From: Hyphomonadaceae bacterium UBA7672
GTDB lineage: Bacteria > Pseudomonadota > Alphaproteobacteria > Caulobacterales > Hyphomonadaceae
DNA length: 64,000 bases
Assembly: GCA_002483135.1 (NCBI GenBank)
Contig: DLHI01000005.1
Span: 82,130 to 146,129, forward strand
Direction: 5' to 3'
Of the stretch, positions 42,187 through 49,856 are shown one piece after another. The notes beneath the pieces were generated by a model. It was not told the DNA's origin. It did not search any database and worked only from the letters and a program-made list of their open reading frames with translations. Within the stretch, counting starts at the first letter, position 1, and each line of letters opens with the position of its first letter. A program made the position numbers and the translations under genes.

Positions 42187-42713
42187 CGCAGCCGCGCGCC
42201 AGCATGACGCGCCGCATGGCCATCACGGCCTGCGGCGTGTTTGGCGCGGGAATGTTCTGGGCCCCGCCGGCGCTAGCGCACCGGGCGCAGACTGTGTTGT
42301 CCACGGTGACGTGGAATGAGGCGACTTCCACGCTTGATGTGATGCACCGGCTACATGGGCATGATGCGGAGCTCTGCCTCGCCCTGAAGGCGGGCGTGCC
42401 GCAGACGGATATCACCGTGCTGCGCACGCAGGCGCAGCTGATGCTCTATATCGAGGAGACATTCGCTCTCACCGACGGGACGCGGAGGCTGGCGCTTGAG
42501 CCGCTGGGCGCGGAGATGCAGGGTGAGGCGGTGCTGATGTACCAGGAGTGCAAGCTGACCGCTCCGCCGCAGAATCTCGCGATCGACAACCGCATCCTGC
42601 GCGATGTGTTCGAGAACCAGACCAACCTTGTGAATGTGAAGCTGGCGCAGCGGACGCGGACGCTTCTGTTTTCAGGCGGTGACGGTGTGAAGAAGGCCGA
42701 GGGGTTGCTGTAA
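42183..42713 (+). CDS. DUF6702 family exported protein
   Basis: This 176-residue protein has an N-terminal signal (TRRMAITACGVFGAGMFWAPPALA; the Arg-Arg pair hints at Tat export). The body starts at HRAQTVLSTVTWNEATSTLDVMHRLHGHDAE and fits the DUF6702 pattern, including LYIEETFAL, LPLGAEM-type and QTNLVNVKLAQRTRTLLF. Members often accompany M1-type peptidases, and here the genes overlap by four bases. Function is unknown. Confidence 0.82.
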   Translation: MTQPRASMTRRMAITACGVFGAGMFWAPPALAHRAQTVLSTVTWNEATSTLDVMHRLHGHDAELCLALKAGVPQTDITVLRTQAQLMLYIEETFALTDGTRRLALEPLGAEMQGEAVLMYQECKLTAPPQNLAIDNRILRDVFENQTNLVNVKLAQRTRTLLFSGGDGVKKAEGLL

Positions 42714-42799
42714 GGCCTCTGCTGCAAGTCCATGCTGGCTAACGGCTGTGCGGGCGCGGTAGAACGCTCGCTCGGGATCGAGACGCCAAGGGGACAACC

Positions 42800-43546
42800 A
42801 TGTTGCGCATCGTGATCTTCGTCGTGCTTGGCGTAGTCGCACTTGTGGGCGGCGTGGTCGCCTTCTTTCCAATGTCGATGGCGGCGGAGATGGCATCCAA
42901 GCAGATGCCGGGTTTCAAGTATTCGGAAGCGTCGGGGAGCGTCTGGGACGGCAAGCTGACCGGCGTCCATTTCTCGGGGCAGAAAATCGGCGACCTTTCG
43001 GTGAAGGCAAACCTGTTCGACCTACTGAGCGGCAAGGCCACAGGGGCTCTGGGGCTGATCCGTGAGGGCTTTGCGGGCCAAGCTGACCTTGCTTATGGGC
43101 TGGGAAGCGGAAGCCTAGACATAAAGAACCTCAAGATCGACGGTACTACGGGGCTTGTTCCGGGAATGCCGCCTGCGGCGGCTCAGGCGGATGGGAAGTT
43201 CACGCTGCAGATCAGCGACCTGAAGTTCGATAACGCGGTGTGTGAGTCCGCTACGGGCGAAGTCTGGACGGATGCCCTGACGCGGGTGGACGTGCAGGGA
43301 TGGGTCGGACCGGAATTGCGCGGACCTGTTACATGCCAGGGTGGCAAGCTGCTGGTGCAGGCGTCGGGCAAGGCCGCGACGGGCGAGGATGTGCTGGCCG
43401 TCCTGAACATTTCGCCGAGCCTCGACATGGACATGACAGCGACTGTTTCGGGCGCCAGCCCGGGGGCGGCGCACGCCCTCACGCAGCTGGGCTTCGTGGA
43501 CGAGGGCGGCACGCTCACGCTTCGTCAGGGATTGGGGTCGGAATAG
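42800..43546 (+). CDS. gspN: Type II secretion system protein N (GspN)
   Basis: This 248-residue protein has an N-terminal membrane anchor (about residues 3-25) and a periplasmic domain with the T2SSN pattern: ASGSVWDGKLTGVHFSGQKIGDLSVK, then CQGGKLLVQASGKA and a C-terminal LRQGL. GspN is an accessory inner-membrane component of type II secretion. No other gsp gene is in the window, so the rest of the system must be elsewhere or absent. Confidence 0.82.
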   Translation: MLRIVIFVVLGVVALVGGVVAFFPMSMAAEMASKQMPGFKYSEASGSVWDGKLTGVHFSGQKIGDLSVKANLFDLLSGKATGALGLIREGFAGQADLAYGLGSGSLDIKNLKIDGTTGLVPGMPPAAAQADGKFTLQISDLKFDNAVCESATGEVWTDALTRVDVQGWVGPELRGPVTCQGGKLLVQASGKAATGEDVLAVLNISPSLDMDMTATVSGASPGAAHALTQLGFVDEGGTLTLRQGLGSE

Positions 43547-43611
43547 ACAGGTTTCCAGTTGACCCCGGGGGCGAGCGCGCATAAACGCTCCATCCTTCGA
43601 CACCGGCGGAT

Positions 43612-43688
43612 GCGGGTGTAGCTCAGTTGGTTAGAGTGCCGGCCTGTCACGCCGGAGGTCGCGGGTTCGAGCCCCGTCACTCGCGCCA
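43612..43688 (+). tRNA. tRNA-Asp (anticodon GTC)
   Basis: A full 77-nt cloverleaf including an encoded CCA end. The acceptor stem GCGGGTG pairs with CACTCGC (one G-U pair) with discriminator G. The anticodon stem CCGGC/GCCGG encloses loop CTGTCAC with anticodon GTC at 43646-43648. The T arm reads GCGGG-TTCGAGC-CCCGT. Confidence 0.97.
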
Positions 43689-43730
43689 GGTGTCGAAAGT
43701 CGCAGGCAGCGGCAGGTGGGCGCTGGCACG

Positions 43731-44729
43731 ATGAGCGCTACTACCAAGTTTCCAAACGATTTTGTGCGTGGTGTGTCGGATGCGAAGGTGTCCGAGGCCA
43801 GCGCCGTACTGATTGGAGGGGCCGGCCAGCCAGGGGACCCGGCGCGCGCGATCCAGATGCTTATGGCGGCCATGGCCGACGGGTCTGGCGGCGCGACAGA
43901 GCGACTCGCGGTGCTGGCCGCCATCGGCGTGGCGCGGTCCTCCAATTGGGTGGAGGCGATCAACCTGCTGGTGATGGCCGCCGAGCGGGGCCACCGGCCT
44001 GCGCAGGGGCAGCTGGCGGTGCTGGCGGGCGAACGTCTCGCGGGCGGCGGCGAGGTCGGTCCGGAACTGTGGAAAACTCTGGCTCGCCGGATCGATCTCA
44101 AGGGACTGCTGCGGGCGCCGACGCTTCAGGCAGTACGTGAAAAGCCTTCGATCGCGCTGATTTCCGGCCTTGCCACGCCTTTGATGTGCGAGTGGTTGAT
44201 GGCGCGGGCGGAGGGGCGCGTCTCACGTGCGAAGATCGGCGACTATTCCACCGGAGAATGGGTGGAAGATCCGGTGCGAACTGGGGAAGCAACCGGATTT
44301 GGCCTTGCCGATACCGATGTGATTCTCGCGCTGACCCAGAAGCGACTCGAACTCGCGTCCGGTCTTCATGTGCACCAGCAGGAGGCGCCGCAGATTCTGA
44401 GCTATCAGCCAGGACAGGAGTACAAGGCTCACTACGATTTCCTGGTGCCCGAAACGCCTAACTTCAAGCTCATCCTCGATACAATGGGCCAACGCGTGGC
44501 GACGTGCCTGACGTGGCTAAACGATGACTATAACGGCGGTGAAACAGCGTTTCTGAAGATCGACTGGAAGCACAAAGGCAAGCAGGGCGACGCCATGCTT
44601 TTCCTCAATGTCCGCAAGATGGACCGCCAGCCGGATGGAACGACCCTGCATGCCGGGCTTCCCGTCACGAGCGGGCGGAAATGGCTGTTGTCGCAGTGGG
44701 TGCGCGATCGGGTGCAGCCCATCGTCTAG
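43731..44729 (+). CDS. 2OG-Fe(II) dioxygenase, prolyl 4-hydroxylase-like
   Basis: This 332-residue protein has an N-terminal helical part with Sel1/TPR-like spacing (AIQMLMAAMADGSGGATERLAVLAA, EAINLLVMAAERGHRPAQGQLAVLA) and a C-terminal prolyl-hydroxylase fold. The iron ligands are His234 and Asp236 (KAHYDF) and His307 (LHAGLPV), and Lys317 (SGRKW) would bind 2-oxoglutarate. The substrate is unknown. ATG 43731 is chosen; an in-frame GTG at 43716 is possible. It lies directly downstream of the tRNA. Confidence 0.88.
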   Translation: MSATTKFPNDFVRGVSDAKVSEASAVLIGGAGQPGDPARAIQMLMAAMADGSGGATERLAVLAAIGVARSSNWVEAINLLVMAAERGHRPAQGQLAVLAGERLAGGGEVGPELWKTLARRIDLKGLLRAPTLQAVREKPSIALISGLATPLMCEWLMARAEGRVSRAKIGDYSTGEWVEDPVRTGEATGFGLADTDVILALTQKRLELASGLHVHQQEAPQILSYQPGQEYKAHYDFLVPETPNFKLILDTMGQRVATCLTWLNDDYNGGETAFLKIDWKHKGKQGDAMLFLNVRKMDRQPDGTTLHAGLPVTSGRKWLLSQWVRDRVQPIV

Positions 44730-44895
44730 GGCGGGCCTTGCGACCTTCAATCGCAGGCGCGCCGAGTCGCTTTATGCCCTTGTTTGAGGCCGGAAAGTCA
44801 TCGTCCCCGACAGATTGGGCGGGACGGGATAGGGCTCTATTGCCTCTCGCGTCAAAGCGGACTAGGCCAGCGCCAAAATATGACCGAGGGTTCAT

Positions 44896-45270
44896 ATGGA
44901 AGGCGTACAGACGCTGGTCGTCGAGTATCTGCCGGTCGTGATCTTCCTTGCGATCGCCATCGTGCTGAGCTGTCTCTTTCTCGTGGCTTCGACGCTACTG
45001 GCGCCGAAGAAGCCCGATGCTGAGAAGCTGTCGGCTTATGAGTGCGGGTTCAACGCATTCGACGATGCGCGCATGAAGTTCGACGTGCGGTTCTATCTCG
45101 TCTCCATCCTCTTCATCATCTTCGACCTCGAAGTCGCCTTCCTGTTCCCCTGGGTGTTCCAGGTGGCGCAGGGGCAGATCGTGGCGTTCTGGTCGATGAT
45201 GGCCTTCCTCGGCGTGCTGACGGTTGGTTTCGTCTATGAATGGCGCCGCGGCGCGCTGGAGTGGCAGTGA
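44896..45270 (+). CDS. nuoA: NADH-quinone oxidoreductase subunit A
   Basis: This 124-residue membrane subunit has three helices and the invariant ECGFNAFDDARMKFDVRFYLVSILFIIFDLEVAFLFPW region, in which the loop Glu/Asp residues lie near the quinone site. It is the first gene of the nuo operon, with GAGG six bases upstream. Its stop overlaps the nuoB start (TGATG). A 165-bp gap upstream must contain the operon promoter, which I cannot place. Confidence 0.97.
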   Translation: MEGVQTLVVEYLPVVIFLAIAIVLSCLFLVASTLLAPKKPDAEKLSAYECGFNAFDDARMKFDVRFYLVSILFIIFDLEVAFLFPWVFQVAQGQIVAFWSMMAFLGVLTVGFVYEWRRGALEWQ

Positions 45271-45839
45271 TGGCCGAGCAGAAGGTTGCCGCCGGGTCTG
45301 CTGGCCGGGTTCTGCGTCCCGAGGGCGGGGCAATCGTGAAACCGAACGATCCGTTCTTTCAGGGGCTGTCGGACGAACTGGCCGACAAGGGCTTTATCGT
45401 CGCCGCCGCCGACGACCTGATCACGTGGGCCCGGACGGGCTCGCTGATGTGGATGACGTTCGGTTTGGCGTGCTGCGCGGTCGAGATGATGCAGGCGTCG
45501 ATGCCGCGCTATGACATGGAGCGCTTCGGCGCTGCGCCGCGCGCCTCGCCGCGTCAGTCGGACGTGATGATCGTGGCCGGCACGCTGACCAACAAGATGG
45601 CTCCCGCGCTGCGCAAGGTCTACGACCAGATGCCCGAGCCGCGTTACGTGATCTCGATGGGATCGTGCGCCAATGGCGGCGGCTACTATCACTACTCGTA
45701 CGCTGTCGTGCGCGGGTGCGATCGCATCGTGCCGGTGGACATCTACATTCCGGGCTGCCCGCCGACGGCTGAAGCGCTGATCTACGGACTGCTGCAGCTG
45801 CAGAAGAAAATCCGTCGCGAGGGGAGCATCGAAAGATGA
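45270..45839 (+). CDS. nuoB: NADH-quinone oxidoreductase subunit B
   Basis: This 189-residue peripheral subunit binds cluster N2, the last iron-sulfur centre before quinone. Ligands are the tandem Cys in FGLACCAVEMM, Cys in SMGSCANGGG and Cys in PGCPPTAEAL. It overlaps nuoA and nuoC by a few bases. Confidence 0.97.
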   Translation: MAEQKVAAGSAGRVLRPEGGAIVKPNDPFFQGLSDELADKGFIVAAADDLITWARTGSLMWMTFGLACCAVEMMQASMPRYDMERFGAAPRASPRQSDVMIVAGTLTNKMAPALRKVYDQMPEPRYVISMGSCANGGGYYHYSYAVVRGCDRIVPVDIYIPGCPPTAEALIYGLLQLQKKIRREGSIER

Positions 45840-46456
45840 GCGTCCCCACGAAGGATACGATGGTTGCGGAGCTGAAGCTTCACCTGGAAGCGACGCTGAA
45901 ATCGCTGAAGGCTGCGAAGGTTTCGGGCGGCCAGCTGACGATCACGCTCGAGCGCGACAGCATCGTGAAGGTGCTGGAGCTGCTGCGTGAAGATAGCCAG
46001 TGCCGCTTCGAGACGCTGGTTGATCTCTGCGGCGCCGATTATCCGACCGACGCCGAGCGTTTCGAGGTGGTCTATCACCTGCTGTCTATGCGGCTGAACC
46101 AGCGTATCCGCGTGAAGGTTCGTACTGACGAGGCAACGGCCGTGCCGAGCGTGTCGGGGGTGTTCCCGGTCGCAAACTGGTACGAGCGCGAGGCGTTCGA
46201 CATGTACGGGATCATCTTCTCGGGGCACCCGGACCTGCGCCGTATCCTTACGGATTACGGCTTCGAGGGTTATCCGCTGCGCAAGGACTTCCCGCTCTCG
46301 GGCCGCGTTCAGGTGCGCTACGACGAAGAGCAGAAGCGCGTTGTGAACGAGCCCGTGAAGCTGATCCAGGAATACCGCAACTTCGACTTCCTCTCTCCGT
46401 GGGAAGGCATGCAGGCGGTGATCCCGGGCGATGAGAAGGCGGGGGGCCAGAAATAG
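45836..46456 (+). CDS. nuoC: NADH-quinone oxidoreductase subunit C
   Basis: This 206-residue peripheral-arm subunit contains VADWYEREAFDMYG-like sequence (PVANWYEREAFDMYGIIF), GHPDLRRILTDYGFEGYPLRKDFPL. It is separate from nuoD, as in other alphaproteobacteria; E. coli has a fused nuoCD. ATG lies within the nuoB stop (ATGA). Confidence 0.97.
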   Translation: MSVPTKDTMVAELKLHLEATLKSLKAAKVSGGQLTITLERDSIVKVLELLREDSQCRFETLVDLCGADYPTDAERFEVVYHLLSMRLNQRIRVKVRTDEATAVPSVSGVFPVANWYEREAFDMYGIIFSGHPDLRRILTDYGFEGYPLRKDFPLSGRVQVRYDEEQKRVVNEPVKLIQEYRNFDFLSPWEGMQAVIPGDEKAGGQK

Positions 46457-46458
46457 CC

Positions 46459-47664
46459 ATGGCTGACGATCTTTCCCCTACCGCGAACGTCGACCTCGAT
46501 GACCGCAAGTTCACGATCAATTTCGGGCCGCAGCATCCGGCCGCGCACGGCGTGTTGCGGCTCGTCCTCGATCTTGATGGCGAGATCGTCGATCGCGTCG
46601 ATCCTCATATCGGGCTGCTGCATCGCGGCACTGAGAAGCTGATCGAGTACAAGACTTTCCTGCAGGCGCTGCCCTACTTCGACCGGCTCGACTACGTCGC
46701 GCCGATGAACCAGGAACATGCCTACTGTCTTGCCGTCGAGAAGCTGGCTGGCATCGAAGTTCCGCGCCGCGCGCAATTCATCCGCGTGATCTACTCCGAA
46801 ATCGGCCGCATCCTGTCTCACCTGCTCAACGTGACGACACAGGCCCTGGATGTCGGCGCCCTGACGCCGCCGCTCTGGGGCTTCGAGCCGCGTGAACAGC
46901 TGATGGTTTTCTATGAGCGCGCGTCCGGTTCGCGCATGCATGCTGCGTATTTCCGGCCTGGTGGCGTTCACCAGGACCTGCCCCCGGAACTCGTGGAGGA
47001 CATCCACAAGTTCTGCGATCCGTTCCTCAAGACGCTGGACGATATCGAGACCCTCGTTACCGAGAACCGGATTTTCAAGCAGCGCAACGTCGATATCGGC
47101 GTGGTGTCGGTGCAGGAAGCGCTCGAGTGGGGCTTCTCTGGCGTTATGGTTCGCGGCTCAGGCCTGGCGTGGGATCTGCGCCGTGCGGAGCCGTATGAGG
47201 TTTATTCGGAACTGGACTTCAAGATTCCGATTGGGAAGAACGGCGATTGCTGGGACCGCTATCTCTGCCGCGTCGAGGAGATGCGCGAGAGCATCAAGAT
47301 CATCAAGCAGTGTATCGACAAGATGCCGGTTGGGCCCGTGCTTCCCGAACATTCCAAGTTTGTGCCGCCGCGCCGGGGCGAGATGAAGGCGTCGATGGAA
47401 GCGCTAATCCATCACTTCAAACTCTACACCGAGGGATTCCATGTTCCCGCTGGTGAGACCTACGCCTGTGTTGAGGCGCCCAAGGGAGAGTTCGGAGTGT
47501 ATCTGGTGACGGATGGCGGCAATCGTCCGTATCGCCTGAAGGTGAAGGCGCCGGGCTTCGCGCATCTTCATGCGATGGATCATATCTGCCGCGGACATAT
47601 GCTGGCGGACGTTTCGGCTATTCTTGGCTCGCTCGACATCGTGTTCGGGGAGATTGATCGTTGA
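46459..47664 (+). CDS. nuoD: NADH-quinone oxidoreductase subunit D
   Basis: This 401-residue hydrogenase-derived subunit lines the quinone pocket with NuoB. Marks are FGPQHPAAHGVLRLVL, HRGTEKLIEYK, FYERASGSRMHAAYFRPGGVHQDLP and PKGEFGVYLVTDG. Two bases separate it from nuoC, and its stop overlaps the TTG start of nuoE. Confidence 0.97.
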   Translation: MADDLSPTANVDLDDRKFTINFGPQHPAAHGVLRLVLDLDGEIVDRVDPHIGLLHRGTEKLIEYKTFLQALPYFDRLDYVAPMNQEHAYCLAVEKLAGIEVPRRAQFIRVIYSEIGRILSHLLNVTTQALDVGALTPPLWGFEPREQLMVFYERASGSRMHAAYFRPGGVHQDLPPELVEDIHKFCDPFLKTLDDIETLVTENRIFKQRNVDIGVVSVQEALEWGFSGVMVRGSGLAWDLRRAEPYEVYSELDFKIPIGKNGDCWDRYLCRVEEMRESIKIIKQCIDKMPVGPVLPEHSKFVPPRRGEMKASMEALIHHFKLYTEGFHVPAGETYACVEAPKGEFGVYLVTDGGNRPYRLKVKAPGFAHLHAMDHICRGHMLADVSAILGSLDIVFGEIDR

Positions 47665-48338
47665 GTCACCGGCGTTTCCACCATCCCGAGAACCACGAGC
47701 CGTTCGCCTTTACGAAGGAGAGCGAAGACACCATTGCGTGGTGGGAGAGGAAATATCCTGCCGAGCGCCGCGCTTCGACTGTCATTCCGGCGCTGTGGAT
47801 CACGCAGAAACAGAACAATGGCTGGCTGTCGGAACCGGCGCTGCGTGCGGTCGCTGACAGGCTCGGCATGACATATATCCGCGTCTACGAGATCGCGACG
47901 TTCTACACGATGTTCAACCTGGAGCCGGTCGGGAAGTACCACTTCCAGGTGTGCGGCACGACGCCGTGCATGCTGCGCGGCGCGGACCGCCTGAAGGAAT
48001 TCTGCGAGCGCAAGATCGGACCAAAAGGCCACGTGTCGGGCGGCGGGAAGTTCTCGTGGGTCGAAGTCGAATGCCTGGGCGCCTGCGTGAATGCACCCAT
48101 GATCCAGATCAACGACTACTACTACGAAGACCTGAGCATCGAAGCGCTCGAGAAGATCATCGACGACTTCGCCGCCGGAAAAGAGCCCGCGCCGGGGCCG
48201 TATGTGAAGCGGCAGACGAGTGCGCCAGAGGGGCCGCCAACATCGTTGACGGACGAGGCGCTTTACGACGGCTCCAAGGCCAAACCGCTGGCCAGCATTC
48301 CGAACGCTCCCAAGCCGCCGGAGCCGGCGCAGACATGA
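47661..48338 (+). CDS. nuoE: NADH-quinone oxidoreductase subunit E
   Basis: This 225-residue NADH-module subunit carries the 2Fe-2S cluster N1a, with Cys in VCGTTPCMLRG and Cys in VECLGACVNAPM. It starts at TTG 47661, fused with the nuoD stop (TTGA). The Pro/Ala-rich C-terminal extension (about residues 172-225) is absent in E. coli but common in alphaproteobacteria. Confidence 0.96.
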   Translation: MSHRRFHHPENHEPFAFTKESEDTIAWWERKYPAERRASTVIPALWITQKQNNGWLSEPALRAVADRLGMTYIRVYEIATFYTMFNLEPVGKYHFQVCGTTPCMLRGADRLKEFCERKIGPKGHVSGGGKFSWVEVECLGACVNAPMIQINDYYYEDLSIEALEKIIDDFAAGKEPAPGPYVKRQTSAPEGPPTSLTDEALYDGSKAKPLASIPNAPKPPEPAQT

Positions 48339-48559
48339 GAAGCGCGATGGAGTTCAAACCCAGCAAGAAGCTGAAGGCCGAGCTGGTCCGCGCGGCGCTG
48401 CTGGAGCTTGGCTGCTGGGCGGCTGGCGGGATTGCGTTCTACGTGACGGGAAACTGGGTGTGGTTGGCCTGCGGGATTGTTGGTGGGCTGGGTTTCAGCC
48501 TGCCGGCCGTGATCAAGCTGGTGAGAGAAGCAAAGGATAACGATCATGCTTCTCGATAA
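48335..48559 (+). CDS. Small two-helix membrane protein between nuoE and nuoF
   Basis: This 74-codon ORF starts inside the nuoE stop (ATGA) and overlaps nuoF by 14 bases. The sequence has a basic start (MEFKPSKKLKAELVRA) and two hydrophobic stretches (GCWAAGGIAFYVTG, WVWLACGIVGGLGFSLPAV), then VREAKDND. An internal ATG at 48347 would shorten it by four residues. Coupling at both ends supports expression as part of the operon. It matches none of the standard complex I subunits, and I know no function. Confidence 0.75.
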   Translation: MRSAMEFKPSKKLKAELVRAALLELGCWAAGGIAFYVTGNWVWLACGIVGGLGFSLPAVIKLVREAKDNDHASR

Positions 48560-49853
48560 GGATCGCATCTTCACCAACCTGTATGGCCGGCACGACTGGC
48601 GTCTTGAGGCCGCGAAGAAGCGCGGCGCGTGGAATTCGACCAAGGAGCTGATGCAGTTCGGCCCGGAGTGGATCTGCGACCAGATCAAGGCCTCGGGCCT
48701 TCGTGGGCGCGGCGGCGCGGGCTTCCCGACGGGTCTCAAATGGACGTTCATGCCGAAGGTGGTGAAGGACCGTCCGCACTATCTCGTCGTCAACGCGGAT
48801 GAATCCGAACCGGGCACCTGCAAGGACCGGGATATCATGCGTCACGATCCGCACCTGCTGATCGAGGGCTGCCTGATCGCGTCTTTCGCGATGCGCGCCA
48901 ACAAATGCTACATCTACCTGCGGGGCGAATACATCTTCGAGCGTGAGACGCTGGAGAAGGCTGTCGCTGAAGCCTACCAGGCTGGTCTTGTCGGCAAGAA
49001 TGCCTGCGGGTCGGGCTGGGATTTCGACATCTACATCCACCACGGCGCCGGCGCTTATATCTGCGGTGAAGAAACCGCGCTGCTCGAAAGCCTTGAGGGC
49101 AAGAAGGGCCAGCCGCGCCTGAAACCGCCATTCCCGGCGAACGCTGGTCTCTATGGCTGCCCGACGACGGTGAACAACGTTGAATCGATCGCTGTGGCGC
49201 CGACGATCCTGCGCCGTGGCGCGGGCTGGTTTGCGGGCTTTGGCCGTCCGAACAACACGGGCACGAAGGTGTTCTGCATCTCCGGCCACGTCGAGCGGCC
49301 GTGCAACGTCGAAGAAGAGATGTCGATCCCGCTGAAGACGCTGATCGAAGAACATTGCGGCGGCGTGCGGGGCGGCTGGGGTAACCTGAAGGCGATCATC
49401 CCGGGCGGTTCGTCCGTGCCGATGATCCCGAAGGATATCTGCGACACTGTGTTGATGGATTTTGATGCGCTGCGCGATGTGAAGTCGGGCTTGGGTACAG
49501 CGGCCGTCATCGTTATGGACAAGTCGACGGACCTCGTCCGGGCGATTGCGCGGATCGCCTACTTCTACAAGCACGAGAGCTGCGGTCAGTGCACGCCGTG
49601 CCGCGAAGGCACCGGCTGGATGTGGCGCGTGCTGGAGCGGATGGTGAAGGGCGAGGCTGAGACCTCCGAGATCGATACACTGCTTGATGTGGCGTCCCAG
49701 GTCGAGGGGCACACGATCTGCGCGCTGGGCGATGCAGCCGCGTGGCCGATTCAAGGGCTGATCCGCCACTTCCGTCAGGAAATCGAAGACCGCATCACGA
49801 ACTACCGTCAGGGCCGGCCGCACGTGGCGGGTCACACGCTGGCGGCGGAGTAG
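48546..49853 (+). CDS. nuoF: NADH-quinone oxidoreductase subunit F
   Basis: This 435-residue subunit binds NADH, FMN and 4Fe-4S cluster N3. Marks are GLRGRGGAGFPTGLKW, VNADESEPGTCKDR, HHGAGAYICGEETAL and the cluster ligands in SCGQCTPCREGTGW. Length and order fit the family. It overlaps the small membrane ORF. Confidence 0.97.
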   Translation: MLLDKDRIFTNLYGRHDWRLEAAKKRGAWNSTKELMQFGPEWICDQIKASGLRGRGGAGFPTGLKWTFMPKVVKDRPHYLVVNADESEPGTCKDRDIMRHDPHLLIEGCLIASFAMRANKCYIYLRGEYIFERETLEKAVAEAYQAGLVGKNACGSGWDFDIYIHHGAGAYICGEETALLESLEGKKGQPRLKPPFPANAGLYGCPTTVNNVESIAVAPTILRRGAGWFAGFGRPNNTGTKVFCISGHVERPCNVEEEMSIPLKTLIEEHCGGVRGGWGNLKAIIPGGSSVPMIPKDICDTVLMDFDALRDVKSGLGTAAVIVMDKSTDLVRAIARIAYFYKHESCGQCTPCREGTGWMWRVLERMVKGEAETSEIDTLLDVASQVEGHTICALGDAAAWPIQGLIRHFRQEIEDRITNYRQGRPHVAGHTLAAE

Positions 49854-49856
49854 GGC

